Assembly: GCF_000003815.2 (NCBI RefSeq)
Contig: NW_023365773.1
Span: 64,001-128,000 of the forward strand
Source: Branchiostoma floridae
Lineage: Eukaryota; Chordata; Leptocardii; Amphioxiformes; Branchiostomatidae
DNA: 64,000 bases
Direction of reading: 5' to 3'
Shown: piece by piece, positions 14,097-21,500 of the stretch
How positions within the stretch are numbered: the stretch's first letter is position 1
How the letters are laid out: every line of letters starts with the position of its first letter
Made by a program: the position numbers and the translations under genes
The notes under the pieces: generated by a model
What the model saw: only the letters and a program-made list of their open reading frames with translations
The model's database searches: none
What the model was told of the DNA's origin: nothing

Positions 14097-15034
14097 AGTG
14101 TGTGTGTGTGAGTGTCTGGGTGAGTGTTTGCATGTGTGTGTTTGTGAGTGTGTGTCATATCACTTGTCAATGCATGCAGGTTGAGTCAGTTTGATATAAT
14201 TTAGTTTTCACAAATAAATTTCATGAACTTTGTTTCCTCAGAATTGACTTTAACGGCCACTACACGGAACAGTTGGAGCAGTTCTCAGCTGAGCGCTCCA
14301 TGATGGAACAACAGTCACCCGATTGGCAGCCTGCAGATTCAGGCACAGGTAAACCCAGCAACTTATTGGTAACAATGACATTCAGTGCATACTGTTGGGA
14401 TGTTAATCATGTTATACACTTTGCTGCTCCATTTTTTCGTCAGGAAGAAGTCTAGGACTGGTGATTTCCATAGCCAAATAAACCTCATTCCAACAACTTG
14501 CTATCCGACATTTTGGTCTTCGTCAGTGTTAGTGACCCAGGACTCTTGTCACATCACTAAGTCTTGGTTATGATTATGTGGATTTAGTTGTTAGGTTATC
14601 CTTGACTTTTAGGATGATTGACCACTAATGTAATGGTCTAGATTTCATGACTGATGGGCTAGATTTCAAATTGGTTTATTTAAACCCTTGTCTTGACATG
14701 GGTTTCAAGTGAACCATCCTAGAATTGCCTCATGAACATAATTTATGTAGATTCACTGACAGAAGACAGCAAATACTGTCTGAATCGTCTGACCATTTCC
14801 AGATTTTATCCAGTTGCTTGCAAGTAACTCTTCACTTACCTTGCAAATCTTAATATCTTGCTATGTATCAAAGGAAGCTCTTGTGTTGAAATAAGGTTAA
14901 CTTTGATATTTACCAATTTGGATTATCAGTGAAAGTATTTCTTGTTCCTGTTTCTTGAAGTTTTTGGCAAGTTCTCCAGTGGAAAGAAGATGGCCGCCAA
15001 GGATCCTTCACCCAAACCTGCCGGGGGGGACTGA
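1..15034 (+). CDS. TUBGCP2: Gamma-tubulin complex component 2 (GCP2), partial, C-terminal 656 residues
   Basis: Core subunit of the gamma-tubulin small complex. With GCP3 it holds two gamma-tubulins and nucleates microtubules at centrosomes and spindles. Coding exons: 1-67, 712-779, 1195-1239, 1579-1671, 2361-2422, 3522-3636, 4107-4226, 5260-5314, 5767-5917, 6782-6873, 7293-7380, 7622-7695, 8264-8367, 8676-8746, 9269-9443, 10350-10493, 11118-11219, 11461-11624, 14242-14348, 14961-15034. All phases join; the sum is 1971 nt ending in TGA. Recognisable GCP2 blocks include [49 protein letters not shown] and [19 protein letters not shown]. The fragment covers essentially the GRIP1 and GRIP2 domains. 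Vertebrate GCP2 is about 900 residues, so roughly 250 N-terminal residues lie upstream of the window. All introns are GT-AG except the AT-AC intron 6874-7292. The C-terminus (KPAGGD) is short and lineage-specific. Many introns carry tandem copies of adjoining exon edges. Confidence 0.96.
491..676. mobile_element. MITE-like element, TACTGTAAATGC family
   Basis: Alternating GCGGT/ACCGCGAAC segments in opposed orientation, ending ACATTTACAGTA. Same family as 8401-8580, 10878-11043 and 25731-25942, whose termini are TACTGTAAATGC / GCATTTACAGTA. Non-coding; lies in a TUBGCP2 intron. Confidence 0.7.
712..779 (+). CDS. TUBGCP2: TUBGCP2 exon
   Basis: Completes the split Glu, then reads [20 protein letters not shown] and AK. 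The YGQVNHAL block is a hallmark of GCP2. Acceptor TACTCCTGTAG, donor GTGAGC. Confidence 0.93.
785..905 (+). mobile_element. tRNA-like SINE remnant
   Basis: Contains the B-box-like GGGTTCAAGTCCC about 50 bases after a degenerate A-box region. No acceptor stem can be drawn, so a functional tRNA is unlikely. A similar copy is at 8815-8905. Confidence 0.4.
1195..1239 (+). CDS. TUBGCP2: TUBGCP2 exon (45 bp)
   Basis: Reads [15 protein letters not shown], close to the [14 protein letters not shown] stretch of vertebrate GCP2. Acceptor AACCTTACAG and donor GTGAGT. Phase 0 on both sides, so skipping it would keep the frame. Confidence 0.92.
1579..1671 (+). CDS. TUBGCP2: TUBGCP2 exon
   Basis: Reads [20 protein letters not shown] and then [11 protein letters not shown], the LSLQKLWFYIQP block of GCP2. 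Acceptor CCGTTTTAG, donor GTAGGT, phase 0 both ends. Confidence 0.94.
2361..2422 (+). CDS. TUBGCP2: TUBGCP2 exon
   Basis: Reads [20 protein letters not shown] and ends in a split Gly codon; LSLLHERT matches the GCP2 LSLLHDR motif. Acceptor TTATCTGCAG, donor GTGAAT. Confidence 0.92.
2492..2698. mobile_element. Foldback element with ~45 bp inverted arms
   Basis: The arm at 2492-2542 (core TCAGCTAACC) is the reverse complement of 2645-2698 (core GGTTAGCTGA) with few mismatches, separated by about 100 bases. Looks like a MITE inserted in a TUBGCP2 intron. Confidence 0.7.
3149..3225 (+). repeat. 39-bp tandem duplication
   Basis: Two adjacent near-identical copies beginning TTGTGAAATAAGTG and ending TTCACAAATGA in a TUBGCP2 intron. 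Confidence 0.75.
3522..3636 (+). CDS. TUBGCP2: TUBGCP2 exon
   Basis: Completes the split Gly, then [20 protein letters not shown] and [18 protein letters not shown]. The [11 protein letters not shown] block is diagnostic of the GCP family. Acceptor AATTTTAG, donor GTGATG. Confidence 0.95.
4107..4226 (+). CDS. TUBGCP2: TUBGCP2 exon (3' edge copied downstream)
   Basis: Reads [20 protein letters not shown] and [20 protein letters not shown], matching the DYNDKYWDQRYTI region of GCP2. Acceptor TGCCCACAG, donor GTATGG. Its last ~55 bp reappear three times within the downstream GGGA minisatellite (4627, 4785, 4940). Confidence 0.95.
4227..5110 (+). repeat. GGGA minisatellite with embedded exon-edge copies
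   Basis: GGGAGGGA-type repeats interleaved with copies of the last ~55 bp of exon 4107-4226 at 4627-4681, 4785-4837 and 4940-4992, plus a decayed one at 5070-5110. Units of AGGCCTTGGTGAGATGAGG occupy 4271-4447. Copies 1 and 2 keep the GT donor; in copy 3 GT has become CT. Codon changes are largely synonymous. An assembly gap interrupts the array. Confidence 0.88.
4448..4547. other. Assembly gap (100 N)
   Basis: Exactly 100 unknown bases inside the GGGA repeat. The round number suggests a placeholder gap, so the true array length is unknown. Confidence 0.98.
5260..5314 (+). CDS. TUBGCP2: TUBGCP2 exon (55 bp)
   Basis: Reads [18 protein letters not shown] plus the first base of Gly, nearly identical to the vertebrate [18 protein letters not shown] block. 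Acceptor TTTCCCCTCAG, donor GTGAGT. Confidence 0.95.
5554..5783 (+). repeat. Acceptor-edge array of exon 5767-5917
   Basis: Three ~80 bp units starting at 5554, 5633 and 5714. Each has the GTAGTACCAATAG linker, CAGCTAGGGGG, a CACTGTTCATGTT tract, an AG acceptor and the first ~17 exon bases (GTCGTGATGTGAAGTG). Only the last unit runs into the full exon. Confidence 0.88.
5767..5917 (+). CDS. TUBGCP2: TUBGCP2 exon with both edges copied
   Basis: Completes the split Gly, then encodes [20 protein letters not shown], followed by the [18 protein letters not shown] stretch and EEKELMARL. Acceptor GTTGCAG, donor GTACAA. Upstream lie two copies of its acceptor edge; downstream lie two copies of its 3' edge with donors. 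Confidence 0.95.
5918..6310 (+). repeat. Donor-edge array of exon 5767-5917
   Basis: Two further copies of the last ~70 exon bases (6058-6127 and 6231-6302), each followed by a GTAC donor and CAGGGGTTCTAG-type intron sequence. The spacers also repeat GGTTCAGGTAC motifs. Relative to the exon the copies change AGGCTC to AGACTT and ATGGCA to ATGGCC, both silent. Confidence 0.85.
6782..6873 (+). CDS. TUBGCP2: TUBGCP2 exon upstream of the AT-AC intron
   Basis: Reads [20 protein letters not shown] and [10 protein letters not shown] plus the first base of Asp. The 5' boundary is ordinary (CCCATAG). The 3' boundary has no GT; coding continuity with the next exon requires a break before ATATCC at 6874, a minor-spliceosome donor. 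Confidence 0.93.
6874..7292 (+). other. U12-type AT-AC intron of TUBGCP2
   Basis: The intron begins ATATCCTTTT, the minor-spliceosome 5' splice-site consensus, and ends ...CCCAC. A perfect U12 branch motif TTCCTTAAC lies at 7275-7283, about ten bases before the AC. Joining 6873 to 7293 restores the Glu-Asp-Ile-Ile-Pro stretch, equivalent to EDITPPRLE in vertebrate GCP2. No GT-AG alternative keeps the frame. Confidence 0.92.
7293..7380 (+). CDS. TUBGCP2: TUBGCP2 exon downstream of the AT-AC intron
   Basis: Reads [20 protein letters not shown] and ADPYKDDL plus two bases of Lys, matching PPRLEALLELALRMSTANTDPF. The 3' boundary is a standard GTAAGG donor. Confidence 0.94.
7622..7695 (+). CDS. 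TUBGCP2: TUBGCP2 exon
   Basis: Completes Lys, then [20 protein letters not shown] and KQEK, matching HDLITQLLRVLAIETKQEK. Acceptor TTTTTACAG, donor GTAAAC. The motif GAACTATGACC from this exon is repeated twice in the 45 bases just upstream. Confidence 0.95.
7803..8263 (+). repeat. Acceptor-edge array of exon 8264-8367
   Basis: Four diverged units before the true exon. Each has the (G)TAGTACCAATAG linker, a CTCCCCAG-type acceptor and up to ~45 bp of exon start (CTACAGGCCATTGACCCC-like). Units are about 95-115 bp. The copies break off within the ISGL codons and return to the linker. Confidence 0.88.
8264..8367 (+). CDS. TUBGCP2: TUBGCP2 exon (acceptor edge copied upstream)
   Basis: Reads [20 protein letters not shown] and then [15 protein letters not shown], one of the best conserved GCP2 blocks. 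Acceptor CTCTCCCCAG, donor GTCAGA. Four diverged copies of its first ~45 bp with acceptor lie upstream (7850-8210). Confidence 0.96.
8401..8580. mobile_element. MITE-like element, TACTGTAAATGC family
   Basis: Starts TACTGTAAGTGCAGAAATG and carries the GCGAAC / CTTAAAACCA internal repeats typical of the family. Lies just after exon 8264-8367. Confidence 0.65.
8676..8746 (+). CDS. TUBGCP2: TUBGCP2 exon
   Basis: Reads [20 protein letters not shown] and QLC plus two bases of Asn, almost identical to [20 protein letters not shown]. Acceptor TTTCCCAG, donor GTAAGT. Confidence 0.96.
8815..8905 (+). mobile_element. tRNA-like SINE remnant
   Basis: GGTTAAGTAGGTAACAG (A-box-like) followed about 35 bases later by GGGTTCAAGTCCC (B-box). 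No matching acceptor stem. Confidence 0.45.
9269..9443 (+). CDS. TUBGCP2: TUBGCP2 exon (3' 100 bp copied four times downstream)
   Basis: Completes Asn, then encodes [20 protein letters not shown], a central [18 protein letters not shown] and [19 protein letters not shown]. This is a signature GCP2 region. Acceptor GTCCACAG, donor GTAAGT. Copies of the last 100 bp end at 9631, 9809, 9985 and 10169, each followed by GTAAGT. Confidence 0.96.
9444..10240 (+). repeat. Donor-edge array of exon 9269-9443 with GA/GAGT microsatellite
   Basis: Four copies of the last 100 exon bases (9532-9631, 9710-9809, 9886-9985, 10070-10169), each followed by GTAAGT and then (GA)n and (GAGT)n tracts. The period is 176-188 bp. 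A purine-rich tract precedes each copy, so there is no proper 3' splice site. The array ends in a degraded tract near 10240. Confidence 0.95.
10350..10493 (+). CDS. TUBGCP2: TUBGCP2 exon (3' edge copied twice)
   Basis: Reads [39 protein letters not shown] and CITFCNCIQ, the [17 protein letters not shown] region of GCP2. Acceptor TTCCCTCAG, donor GTGAGC, phase 0 both ends. Copies of its last ~78 bp sit at 10558-10635 and 10697-10774. Confidence 0.96.
10494..10780 (+). repeat. Donor-edge array of exon 10350-10493
   Basis: Two copies of the last ~78 exon bases (10558-10635, 10697-10774) ending in TATACAG with GTGGGC and GTAGGA donors. Each is introduced by the GTAGTACCAACAG linker ending in GGGGG. 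Copy 1 differs only silently; copy 2 carries amino-acid changes. Confidence 0.9.
10878..11043. mobile_element. MITE-like element, TACTGTAAATGC family
   Basis: Begins TACTGTAAATGCAGAAATG and ends GTGCATTTACAGTA, inverted termini flanking the family's internal repeats. Confidence 0.75.
11118..11219 (+). CDS. TUBGCP2: TUBGCP2 exon (charged linker)
   Basis: Reads [20 protein letters not shown] and [14 protein letters not shown]. This is the variable, charged loop of GCP2. Acceptor CTCATTACAG, donor GTACTC, phase 0 both ends. Confidence 0.88.
11461..11624 (+). CDS. TUBGCP2: TUBGCP2 exon (3' edge copied three times)
   Basis: Reads [40 protein letters not shown] and [14 protein letters not shown] plus two bases of Arg, matching NKFDKNFSAHLLDLLARL. 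Acceptor CCGCGAAG, donor GTAATC. Partial copies end at 11741, 11839 and 11938. Confidence 0.95.
11625..11945 (+). repeat. Donor-edge array of exon 11461-11624
   Basis: Copies of the exon end at 11671-11741 (about 70 bp), 11808-11839 and 11906-11938 (about 32 bp), each with a GTAAC donor and preceded by the TAGTACCAATAG linker. The progressively shorter copies suggest stepwise duplication. Confidence 0.9.
11997..12185 (+). mobile_element. Interspersed repeat, GAGAGCCACACCCC family
   Basis: GTGTTCGGGGAGAGCCACAC..., then AACCCACCACACTTATC, then GGTGTGAGTGGATCAAA. The same modules occur inverted at 40900-41012 and forward at 63240-63425, so it is a dispersed element. Confidence 0.65.
12240..12580. 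other. TUBGCP2 intron, no feature seen
   Basis: Unique-looking intron sequence between two repeats. I see no exon, RNA or repeat here. Confidence 0.5.
12586..12931. mobile_element. TIR element, CAGGGCTCGAAAT family
   Basis: Begins CAGGGCTCGAAATACTGG and ends ATTTCGAGCCCTGT, an inverted terminus. Internal GTGCACCCAAA motifs occur in both orientations. Related pieces are at 24700-24806 and 27353-27814. Non-autonomous. Confidence 0.75.
13218..13597. mobile_element. TIR element, CAGGGTTCTA family
   Basis: CAGGGTTCTAACCAG at the left end and CTAGCTAGAACCCTG at the right end are inverted copies about 380 bp apart. No coding capacity. Confidence 0.55.
14053..14160 (+). repeat. (TG)n / TGTGAGTG microsatellite
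   Basis: GT-rich microsatellite in the last large TUBGCP2 intron, shortly before exon 14242-14348. Confidence 0.85.
14242..14348 (+). CDS. TUBGCP2: TUBGCP2 penultimate coding exon
   Basis: Completes Arg, then [20 protein letters not shown] and [15 protein letters not shown], matching RLDFNGFYTERLERLSAERS of vertebrate GCP2. Acceptor TTTCCTCAG, donor GTAAAC. It follows a 2.6 kb repeat-filled intron. Confidence 0.94.
14961..15034 (+). CDS. TUBGCP2: TUBGCP2 terminal coding exon
   Basis: Reads [20 protein letters not shown] and AGGD before TGA at 15032-15034. Acceptor TTTCTTGAAG. The tail is Lys/Pro rich and not conserved, but the phase fits exactly and makes the summed CDS a multiple of three. 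Confidence 0.82.
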
Positions 15035-15330
15035 GAACTCCGCAGATAGTGAGTACAGCTGGTGTAGGCTCCAGGGAGCACATTCTGACATACCCGACAA
15101 TTTAGAAACTGTTTTGTTTGTTGTAAAGATTTTATATGCTGTTTTCCTTACACAAATAAAGCACTGACCTACAAGCTTTTGGTCAGTCTTCTTCGCAAGT
15201 TGGGGGGGACTGAGAACTCCGCAGATAGTGAGTACAGCAGATGTAGTCTCCGGGGAGCACCTTCTGACATACCCTACACTTTAGAAACTGTTTTGTTTGT
15301 TGTAAAGATTTTATACGCTTTTTTCTGTAC
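15022..15330 (+). repeat. TUBGCP2: Tandem duplication of the TUBGCP2 terminal exon and 3' UTR
   Basis: 15022-15150 is repeated at 15202-15326 with a period of ~180 bp. Both copies carry GGGGGGGACTGAGAACTCC, so the stop-codon context itself is duplicated. Confidence 0.85.
15155..15160 (+). terminator. Candidate TUBGCP2 polyadenylation signal
   Basis: AATAAA about 120 bases after the stop codon. It lies in the first of two tandem copies of the terminal exon region; the second copy (15202-15326) has no AATAAA at the matching place. Confidence 0.55.
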
Positions 15331-15339
15331 AGAAAGTAG

Positions 15340-16320
15340 ACCAACAATGTTTTGATTAGTTATCTGAGCCTTCGAAAGTTGAAATGAACAGAAGCCTAGG
15401 TCATGTGACCTAAACAGAAGACTGTGACATATTTTGAGTGTAACATTTTGTTTGTTTATTTGTTTGTTTGAATCTTTGTATATTCATGAGAAGCTCAAAT
15501 AGACCTGTATGGCCATTTTCCATAGAGGTCATGAGGGAAGAGGTCAAATAAAATAAGACAAACTTGATATACAGACTACATAATTGAAGTCGTAATAAAT
15601 AAACCCATTAATACTGCATGTGTCTATATATGATGTCGAAATAGTTGTAACTAAAAAGATAAAGAAAAGAAAAGAGGTAAAAGAAGAATGGGACAAACAA
15701 ATTGCATGATTTAAATGTATGCTTGTATTAGCGTTTATGAGAAATTTAATGTCAATAGTACAATGTGTGCATGCACTTAATTAATATCTATGAGGTTTAA
15801 GCTCACTATACATATGCATGGACCTTGACTGGTATCATGTAAATGTATTTCGTGTCAAATATAGTCTATAGCATTTGACTTCCACATGTGACTGCATGTC
15901 TGGAGTCATTTCGTATGCTTGTAGAAGTACGCTTGTAGAAACATATATACATGTACAGCCCTTGATTCTTGTCTAAAGAAGCTGGAATACTTCAGGGCTT
16001 CGGTGTGGATTCAATGATTAAGAATTGAGAATTTGGTAATTCTTGGATGGAGAAACTGCTGAGATGAACTTCAAAACCACTCGTCTTCTGTGTTTTACAG
16101 CTAGTTAAGATTTCCTTGTAAATATAAGACATATATTCTAATGGGACTTTAAGATACAACCGGAAGTCTGTAAGGTCCTTCAAGTGAAACGTTGTAAAGA
16201 TTGAAGAAATACAAAAGCTGTAAAACAGTTACTGCAAATTTGTGATGTTCATTTCCGTAAGTTAGTGTGGCTATAAAGAGTTGAACACTTTTTGTTTGTC
16301 TTGTTCTGTTTTTGTGTTTT
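15340..16320. other. Intergenic, no feature seen
   Basis: AT-rich sequence with no exon-like open frame, RNA signal or clear repeat. May include remaining TUBGCP2 3' UTR. Confidence 0.5.
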
Positions 16321-16321
16321 C

Positions 16322-16640
16322 TGTTGTGTGTGTGTGTGTGTTTGTGCATGTGCGTGTGTTTGTGAATGTGTGTGTGTTTGTGCATGTGTGTGTGTTTGTG
16401 AATGTGTGTGTGTTTGTGCATGTGTGTGTGTTTGTGAGTGTGTGTGTGTTTGTGAGTGTGTGTGTGTTTGTGAATGTGTGTGTGTGTGTGTGTGTGTATG
16501 TTTGTGTGAGTGTGTGTGTGTGTGTGTTTGTGAATGTGTGTGTGTGTATGTGTGCGTGTCTGCATGTATATGTTTGTGTTTGCATGCAGGCAAATGTGTG
16601 TGTGTGTGTGTTTGGTTGTGTTTGCATGCATGCATGTGTG
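16322..16640 (+). repeat. (TG)n microsatellite with TTTGTGAATG variants
   Basis: About 320 bp of GT repeats with regular TTTGTGCATG / TTTGTGAATG interruptions. The long open frames on both strands are artefacts of the repeat. Confidence 0.95.
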
Positions 16641-16966
16641 TTTGGTTGTTTGTATTGTTATGTCAGTTGCACAGTTACCTGTGCACTACATGTACATGTA
16701 ATGTTGGTTTGCACTTCTATCATCGTAGTGAAATCTCAGGTCAGATACAGGTGCACTCTCACCTGCCTCGGCAAAGCCCAGTTACAGACTACAGGTGAAC
16801 CACGTGCCTCAGTGTTGCCCAGGTAAATAGTGTTGAGGTGAGGAGATTTATACCCATACTGAAGTGTGGTTTTCCTGTGTACACAGCCATATATCATGGT
16901 GGTGCAGCATTGTTCCTAATGTCAACAGGGCTGACACGGTTATTCTGCAACATGTGTAGGACTTGA

Positions 16967-17310
16967 CGATTGACTTAAGCTTTTTGAGCAAGAGTAAGAT
17001 GCTGTCTTCCGTTCCTTTTCTAAGAAATATCTGTTGGTTTAAGGAGTTTTTGTTACTGCATAGAACAATTTTGCAAACTTGACATAATAATGTAGATCTT
17101 ACAAGTATCTTCAGCTACTGCTAGAGGACACGGATTTGCAGGCCGACGAGCTCTGTTCAATCATGCTGGACAGGAACATGTGGAGTTACTGGTGTCACCT
17201 CTCCGAGGATGCACTGAACTGAACCATAGGTTGTCTTAAGTTTCTTGAGCAAGACTTAGATGTTTTCTCCCACTCCTTTTCTAATAAATTCCTCTTGGTT
17301 TTAAGGTGCT
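16967..17310 (+). repeat. Direct repeats flanking a possible exon
   Basis: 16967-17060 (GACTTAAGCTTTTTGAGCAAG...) and 17228-17310 (GTCTTAAGTTTCTTGAGCAAG...) are diverged direct copies with a period of about 260 bp. Confidence 0.6.
17121..17220 (+). pseudogene. Exon-like open frame, unknown terminal exon or retroelement tail
   Basis: Preceded by AGTATCTTCAG, a fair 3' splice site. Reads LLLEDTDLQADELCSIMLDR and NMWSYWCHLSEDALN before TGA. The composition is protein-like. The LDRNMW block resembles the extreme C-terminus of non-LTR reverse transcriptases, where a DR-x-x-W motif is common; that is inference. No upstream exon or RT domain is visible. Alternatives: an alternative last exon of TUBGCP2 or an unrelated gene's last exon. 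Confidence 0.3.
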
Positions 17311-17319
17311 TTATTTTCT

Positions 17320-19260
17320 GCAGAAAACGATTTCAAGTAGTCAGAGCAGGTTTTAAAAGGCTTAGCTATTAGTGGTAGCATTCTTCTTATTATGATACAT
17401 TTAGATACAGATACCTGAATTTGGTGATATGTCTATGTATGAATTGTGTCTTCAAGTCTGTTTTCTTCCATTGCCCCCCTGGAGTGTAATCTCTTCAGGT
17501 TTATCACCCTCTTAGCTTTTTGAGTGTTTTTGTGGTGGACATAAGTATCGTTCATAAAACTCTCACAGATAACAGACAGCACGAGCTCTTGCTATACATT
17601 GCAGGTTCTAAAATGGATACAGTGGATTAAATTTATCTTTGGCTAATTGTATATATATAAGTGTGAAGTATAGACCAAATCCACTCTGTCCTTGACTGAT
17701 GAATGATGATGTCTGTAGAACAGTACATGTATTTTTTCAGCCAATGCTGTTCTACATGTTGAATTGTGTATTCTATTATGGCTAGACACGGAGAAGGGTT
17801 TTGACGCACGGGACGTCACTTCAGAAGTTGTTTTCCTGCTGTCACATCCGGTGGTAAACAGTCATGAATGAAAGTAAACAACTCAGACACGTACTTAGAA
17901 AGTTTGGTGGCAAATAAAATCGTTCACTTGAAAGAAGTTTGCCAGACATTCCAAAGTTCCAGTCTCTCCAAATTGAAAAGGATAATTTAAGTTTTACGTA
18001 CATTTTGTGAATCAATTAATATTTCTTTTGCTATGACATGCCTTATGATTCCATTTTACACTGTAATGAAACTCAAGAATGAAATATTAAATGGGAGACC
18101 AATAATTCCTATAACACAAAAGCATCCTTTCTGTTGACAGAGAGATTAGTTGTGATCTTTTAGTTGTGATCTTTGCATAAAAGTAGGAAATTTAAAATAA
18201 TAATACATTATTTCATTGAATCTAGACTTGGAGTTATGATAAGAAGACAATAAAAACACAGCAACTTCAGAAGTTGAGTTGAGACCATCTTTAAGTTTAT
18301 TACTAAATGTACTTTAGAACCTAAGAAACCATCTTTTGATACATCAAAATATTACAAATGTAGACAATAAGAATAATTATGCTCACCACTTTGTAGGTGT
18401 AAAAATAAATAATGGATTGAATACAGTGCTCAATAAATACACAAATATGAACTTCAACAGTCACATAATAAATATTATACTTAACGGAATGAGAGAAGCG
18501 GTATCAAATTACACAGGTATGTACATCTTGACCTTGGAAAACCTTTAAGGAATTATACTTGAACTGAGATATCACACTTGAGATTTATAAGAAGACTTTC
18601 TTCCGTCGGCTTAAGAAATGAGGTATTTGTTGTGACAATATTAATGTACTGGTAGCTGCCCAGTAAAATCTACTTAGTACCACCCCTATTTGTAGGAGTG
18701 GTTGAATCCAGATATGACAATAACCATTGAATCTTGGATAGCACCATGTCATAAAAGGGGTGTACGTGTTATAATTTCACTGTAGCACTGTACATTACTA
18801 AGTTTTAAGTAATAGTACATTGTGTGGGATTGATACAATATTAAAATAGAAAACTACACAATGACTGTACTCTATACATAATTTTTCAAGAAATAATACA
18901 AAATGTACAAGACCATAAGACAGAAATGTTCAACACAATCTTTCTTCTAACATTACGGACAAAGATCATCCAATATTTGAACTTTGATACAAGATTTTAA
19001 ACCTTATTTACATGATTGTCTTAGTTTGTATAATATGTCCTCCTTGCTCAGTGACAGACAGACAAACGAATTTCAATTTTTCCATGTTTTGTGTGTTTTG
19101 CTTTCTTTCACACCATACTTTGACTTGACTTTCATCAAACCATATTTGTATTATGAAATCAACAAAAAGTGACACACATCCAACAGTTGCTGAGTGATCT
19201 CCTTCAAGTGGAAAGGTTAGTGGCAGAGCCAAAAGTCTTAGGGCTGTCATCCTGTCCCCA
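17320..19260. other. Intergenic, no feature seen
   Basis: AT-rich, no convincing open frame or repeat. The short open frames lack splice signals and homologues I recognise. Confidence 0.5.
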
Positions 19261-19269
19261 TGCTGGAAC

Positions 19270-19935
19270 CTCCATACTGGGACATTGGAGACTGATTTTT
19301 TTTTTTTTGGAAATGACAATTTAACAACAAAAATTGACAAAATTGGCTGCCAAACAATGAGTGGGATGAAAAAAATGAACTTTGAACTTCTTGATGCAAA
19401 ACTGGTGATTTGTTTTTCAATTTTTTTCATGACAAATTTAACCGCAAAAATTAACAAAAGTACTAGGGCTGTCCCCATGCAGGAACCGTCCCTCTGTACA
19501 GGGACGGAAATTTGTTGGAGACTGATAAAAAAATTTTTTTGGCAAATTTAACAAATTAACAAACTTTACTGTCTGTTCCCAAACAATGAGTTGGAAGGAA
19601 AAAAATGACTTTAAAGCTAATAAAACAACCCTGGTTGCAAGTGTCAGTTGGAACTTTGAACTTCTCGAAGTGAAAACTGGTGATTTTTTTTCTCATTATT
19701 TTTTTTTAAATGTCAAATTTAACAGCAAAAATTAACAACATCGGCTCCTAAACAATGACTGGGATGGCAAAAAATTACTTTAAATCTGCATGGAGACAGC
19801 CATGTTTACAAGTGTCACTTTGAACTTCTTGACGCAAAACTGGTGATTTGTTTTTCAATTTTTTTCATGACAAATTTAACAGCAAAAATTAACAACATCG
19901 GCTCCCAAACAAAGTGTAGGATGTCAAAAAAATGA
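19270..19935 (+). repeat. Degenerate AT-rich tandem repeat
   Basis: The motif CAAATTTAACAGCAAAAATT recurs near 19315, 19436, 19543, 19713 and 19870, with CTGGTGATTTGTTTTTCAATT between. The irregular 107-170 bp spacing indicates an old, decayed array. Confidence 0.7.
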
Positions 19936-20760
19936 CTGTTAAGCTGGAGACAGCCGTGCACGATGGCTGCAAGTGTCTGTTTCAGCTGAAGCGTGGATTT
20001 ACAAACTTGTCAAACCAGTTTACCCGCTGGCCTGACTAAAAGCACCTTGTAAGGAGAAAGTGTCAGGCCAGGGAGTCTTATCGTTGAGAGAAGACTTCCA
20101 CCCTGTGCACTGGCTCCACAAGGGGACAGCGTTTCTTTCTTAAGGTCTCAAGACATTTCAAGGACAACTTACTGTGCAAGGTGTCGCCTTGAAGTTTGTC
20201 CCACCCGTCGCCCCCCCACTTTGTAAAATTACTCCCTTCAGACAGTCATATATTGTCTACATTTGCATGCTACTAGAAAAGGTTGCAGTCCTTAGGATAT
20301 ACCATAGGGCATTCATAGCCATTAGTACTATTCTCGTTGTGCAGTTCAACTTCATTAATACATGTATATAAAAAAGGACAGAAATTCCCTGTACATTGAG
20401 CCTGTGTGTCATACTTTACGTAGCATCTGATTGTGCTGTGAAACTTGGGGAAGAATATCCATTTTTATTTAAGATGAACTTCAAGGCAAAACTTTTCAAT
20501 TATTGTCTTAATTTGTGTACCATCTTGCTTGCTTACTAAGAGGATTAAGACGGAGTGTTCAGACCATCAGTTCAGCAGAAAAGACTATCATAAAAAAAAT
20601 CAATTAAAGTTTTCTGTATCTTTTTTGTGCAACGTTTCAACCCATTTAATGAGTACCTAGCTATGGTTAAAGAAATCCTATTGAATGATGGCAGGACTTA
20701 GAAAATAAGTTAGATAATTGTAGAAAGAAGAACCAGGCAAAACTACATTAAGCATGTAAG

Positions 20761-21500
20761 TCCACTGTATTGTTGGAACAATATAGACGTCAGTTCATTT
20801 GTAACTTTGTTGCCTGCTGTAATGTTTAAGTTGACTTCGGGTAAACCCAGAGTTTCCTATGATGGAGAGTTTCATTCTCTGAGTCATCAAAATGTTGTAC
20901 ACTCAAGTGTTAATGGGCATCCTTTTTTAGCTTTGGCTAAAGACATCTTCTTGGACTTAAATATGGGACTTAGATCATTGCTGAAAGAAGAAGGGAATAC
21001 CGTTACGAGATAATAAGTCAAATAGAAGTCCACTGTATTGTTAGGAAACTGCTGTTAACTTTTGTAACGTTGTGACCCAATGTAATGTTTAAGTTGACCT
21101 GGAGTAAACCCTGAGTTTGCTATGATGGAGAGTTTCATTCTCTGAGTCATCAAAATGTTGTGCCCTTGGGAAAGGCACATTACACCTATTCTAAGAAGTA
21201 GTAGTAGTCCACTGTGTAGTTCAACTATTCTAAGTGTACATGTAAACGGGAACCTTTAAGTTAGCTTTGGTCAAAGACATCTTCTCGGATGAGTGAAGAC
21301 TTTAACATGGGATGTAGCTACAGATGATTATTAATTGCAGAAAGAAGAAAGCAAAGCCATTACTAGATGATTGCTTAATGTAAGTCCACTATTTATTATG
21401 AGGACAACTCAGTTTGTTTGTCGCCTTGTGGCCCGCTTTAATGTTTAAGTTGACCTGGAGTAAACCCAGAGTTTGCTCTGATGGAGAGCATCATTCTCTA
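20761..21500 (+). repeat. Tandem repeat, units starting GTCCACTGTATTG
   Basis: Unit starts at 20761, 21028, 21207 and 21382. Shared segments are AATGTTTAAGTTGAC, GATGGAGAGTTTCATTCTCT and AAAGACATCTTCT. The first two units are about 270 and 180 bp; the rest are partial. Confidence 0.75.

Noticed and set aside
16149-16826. His/Thr-rich minus frames and Cys/Val-rich plus frames of up to 181 residues
   Set aside because: Produced by the (TG)n microsatellite, which is open in several frames on both strands.
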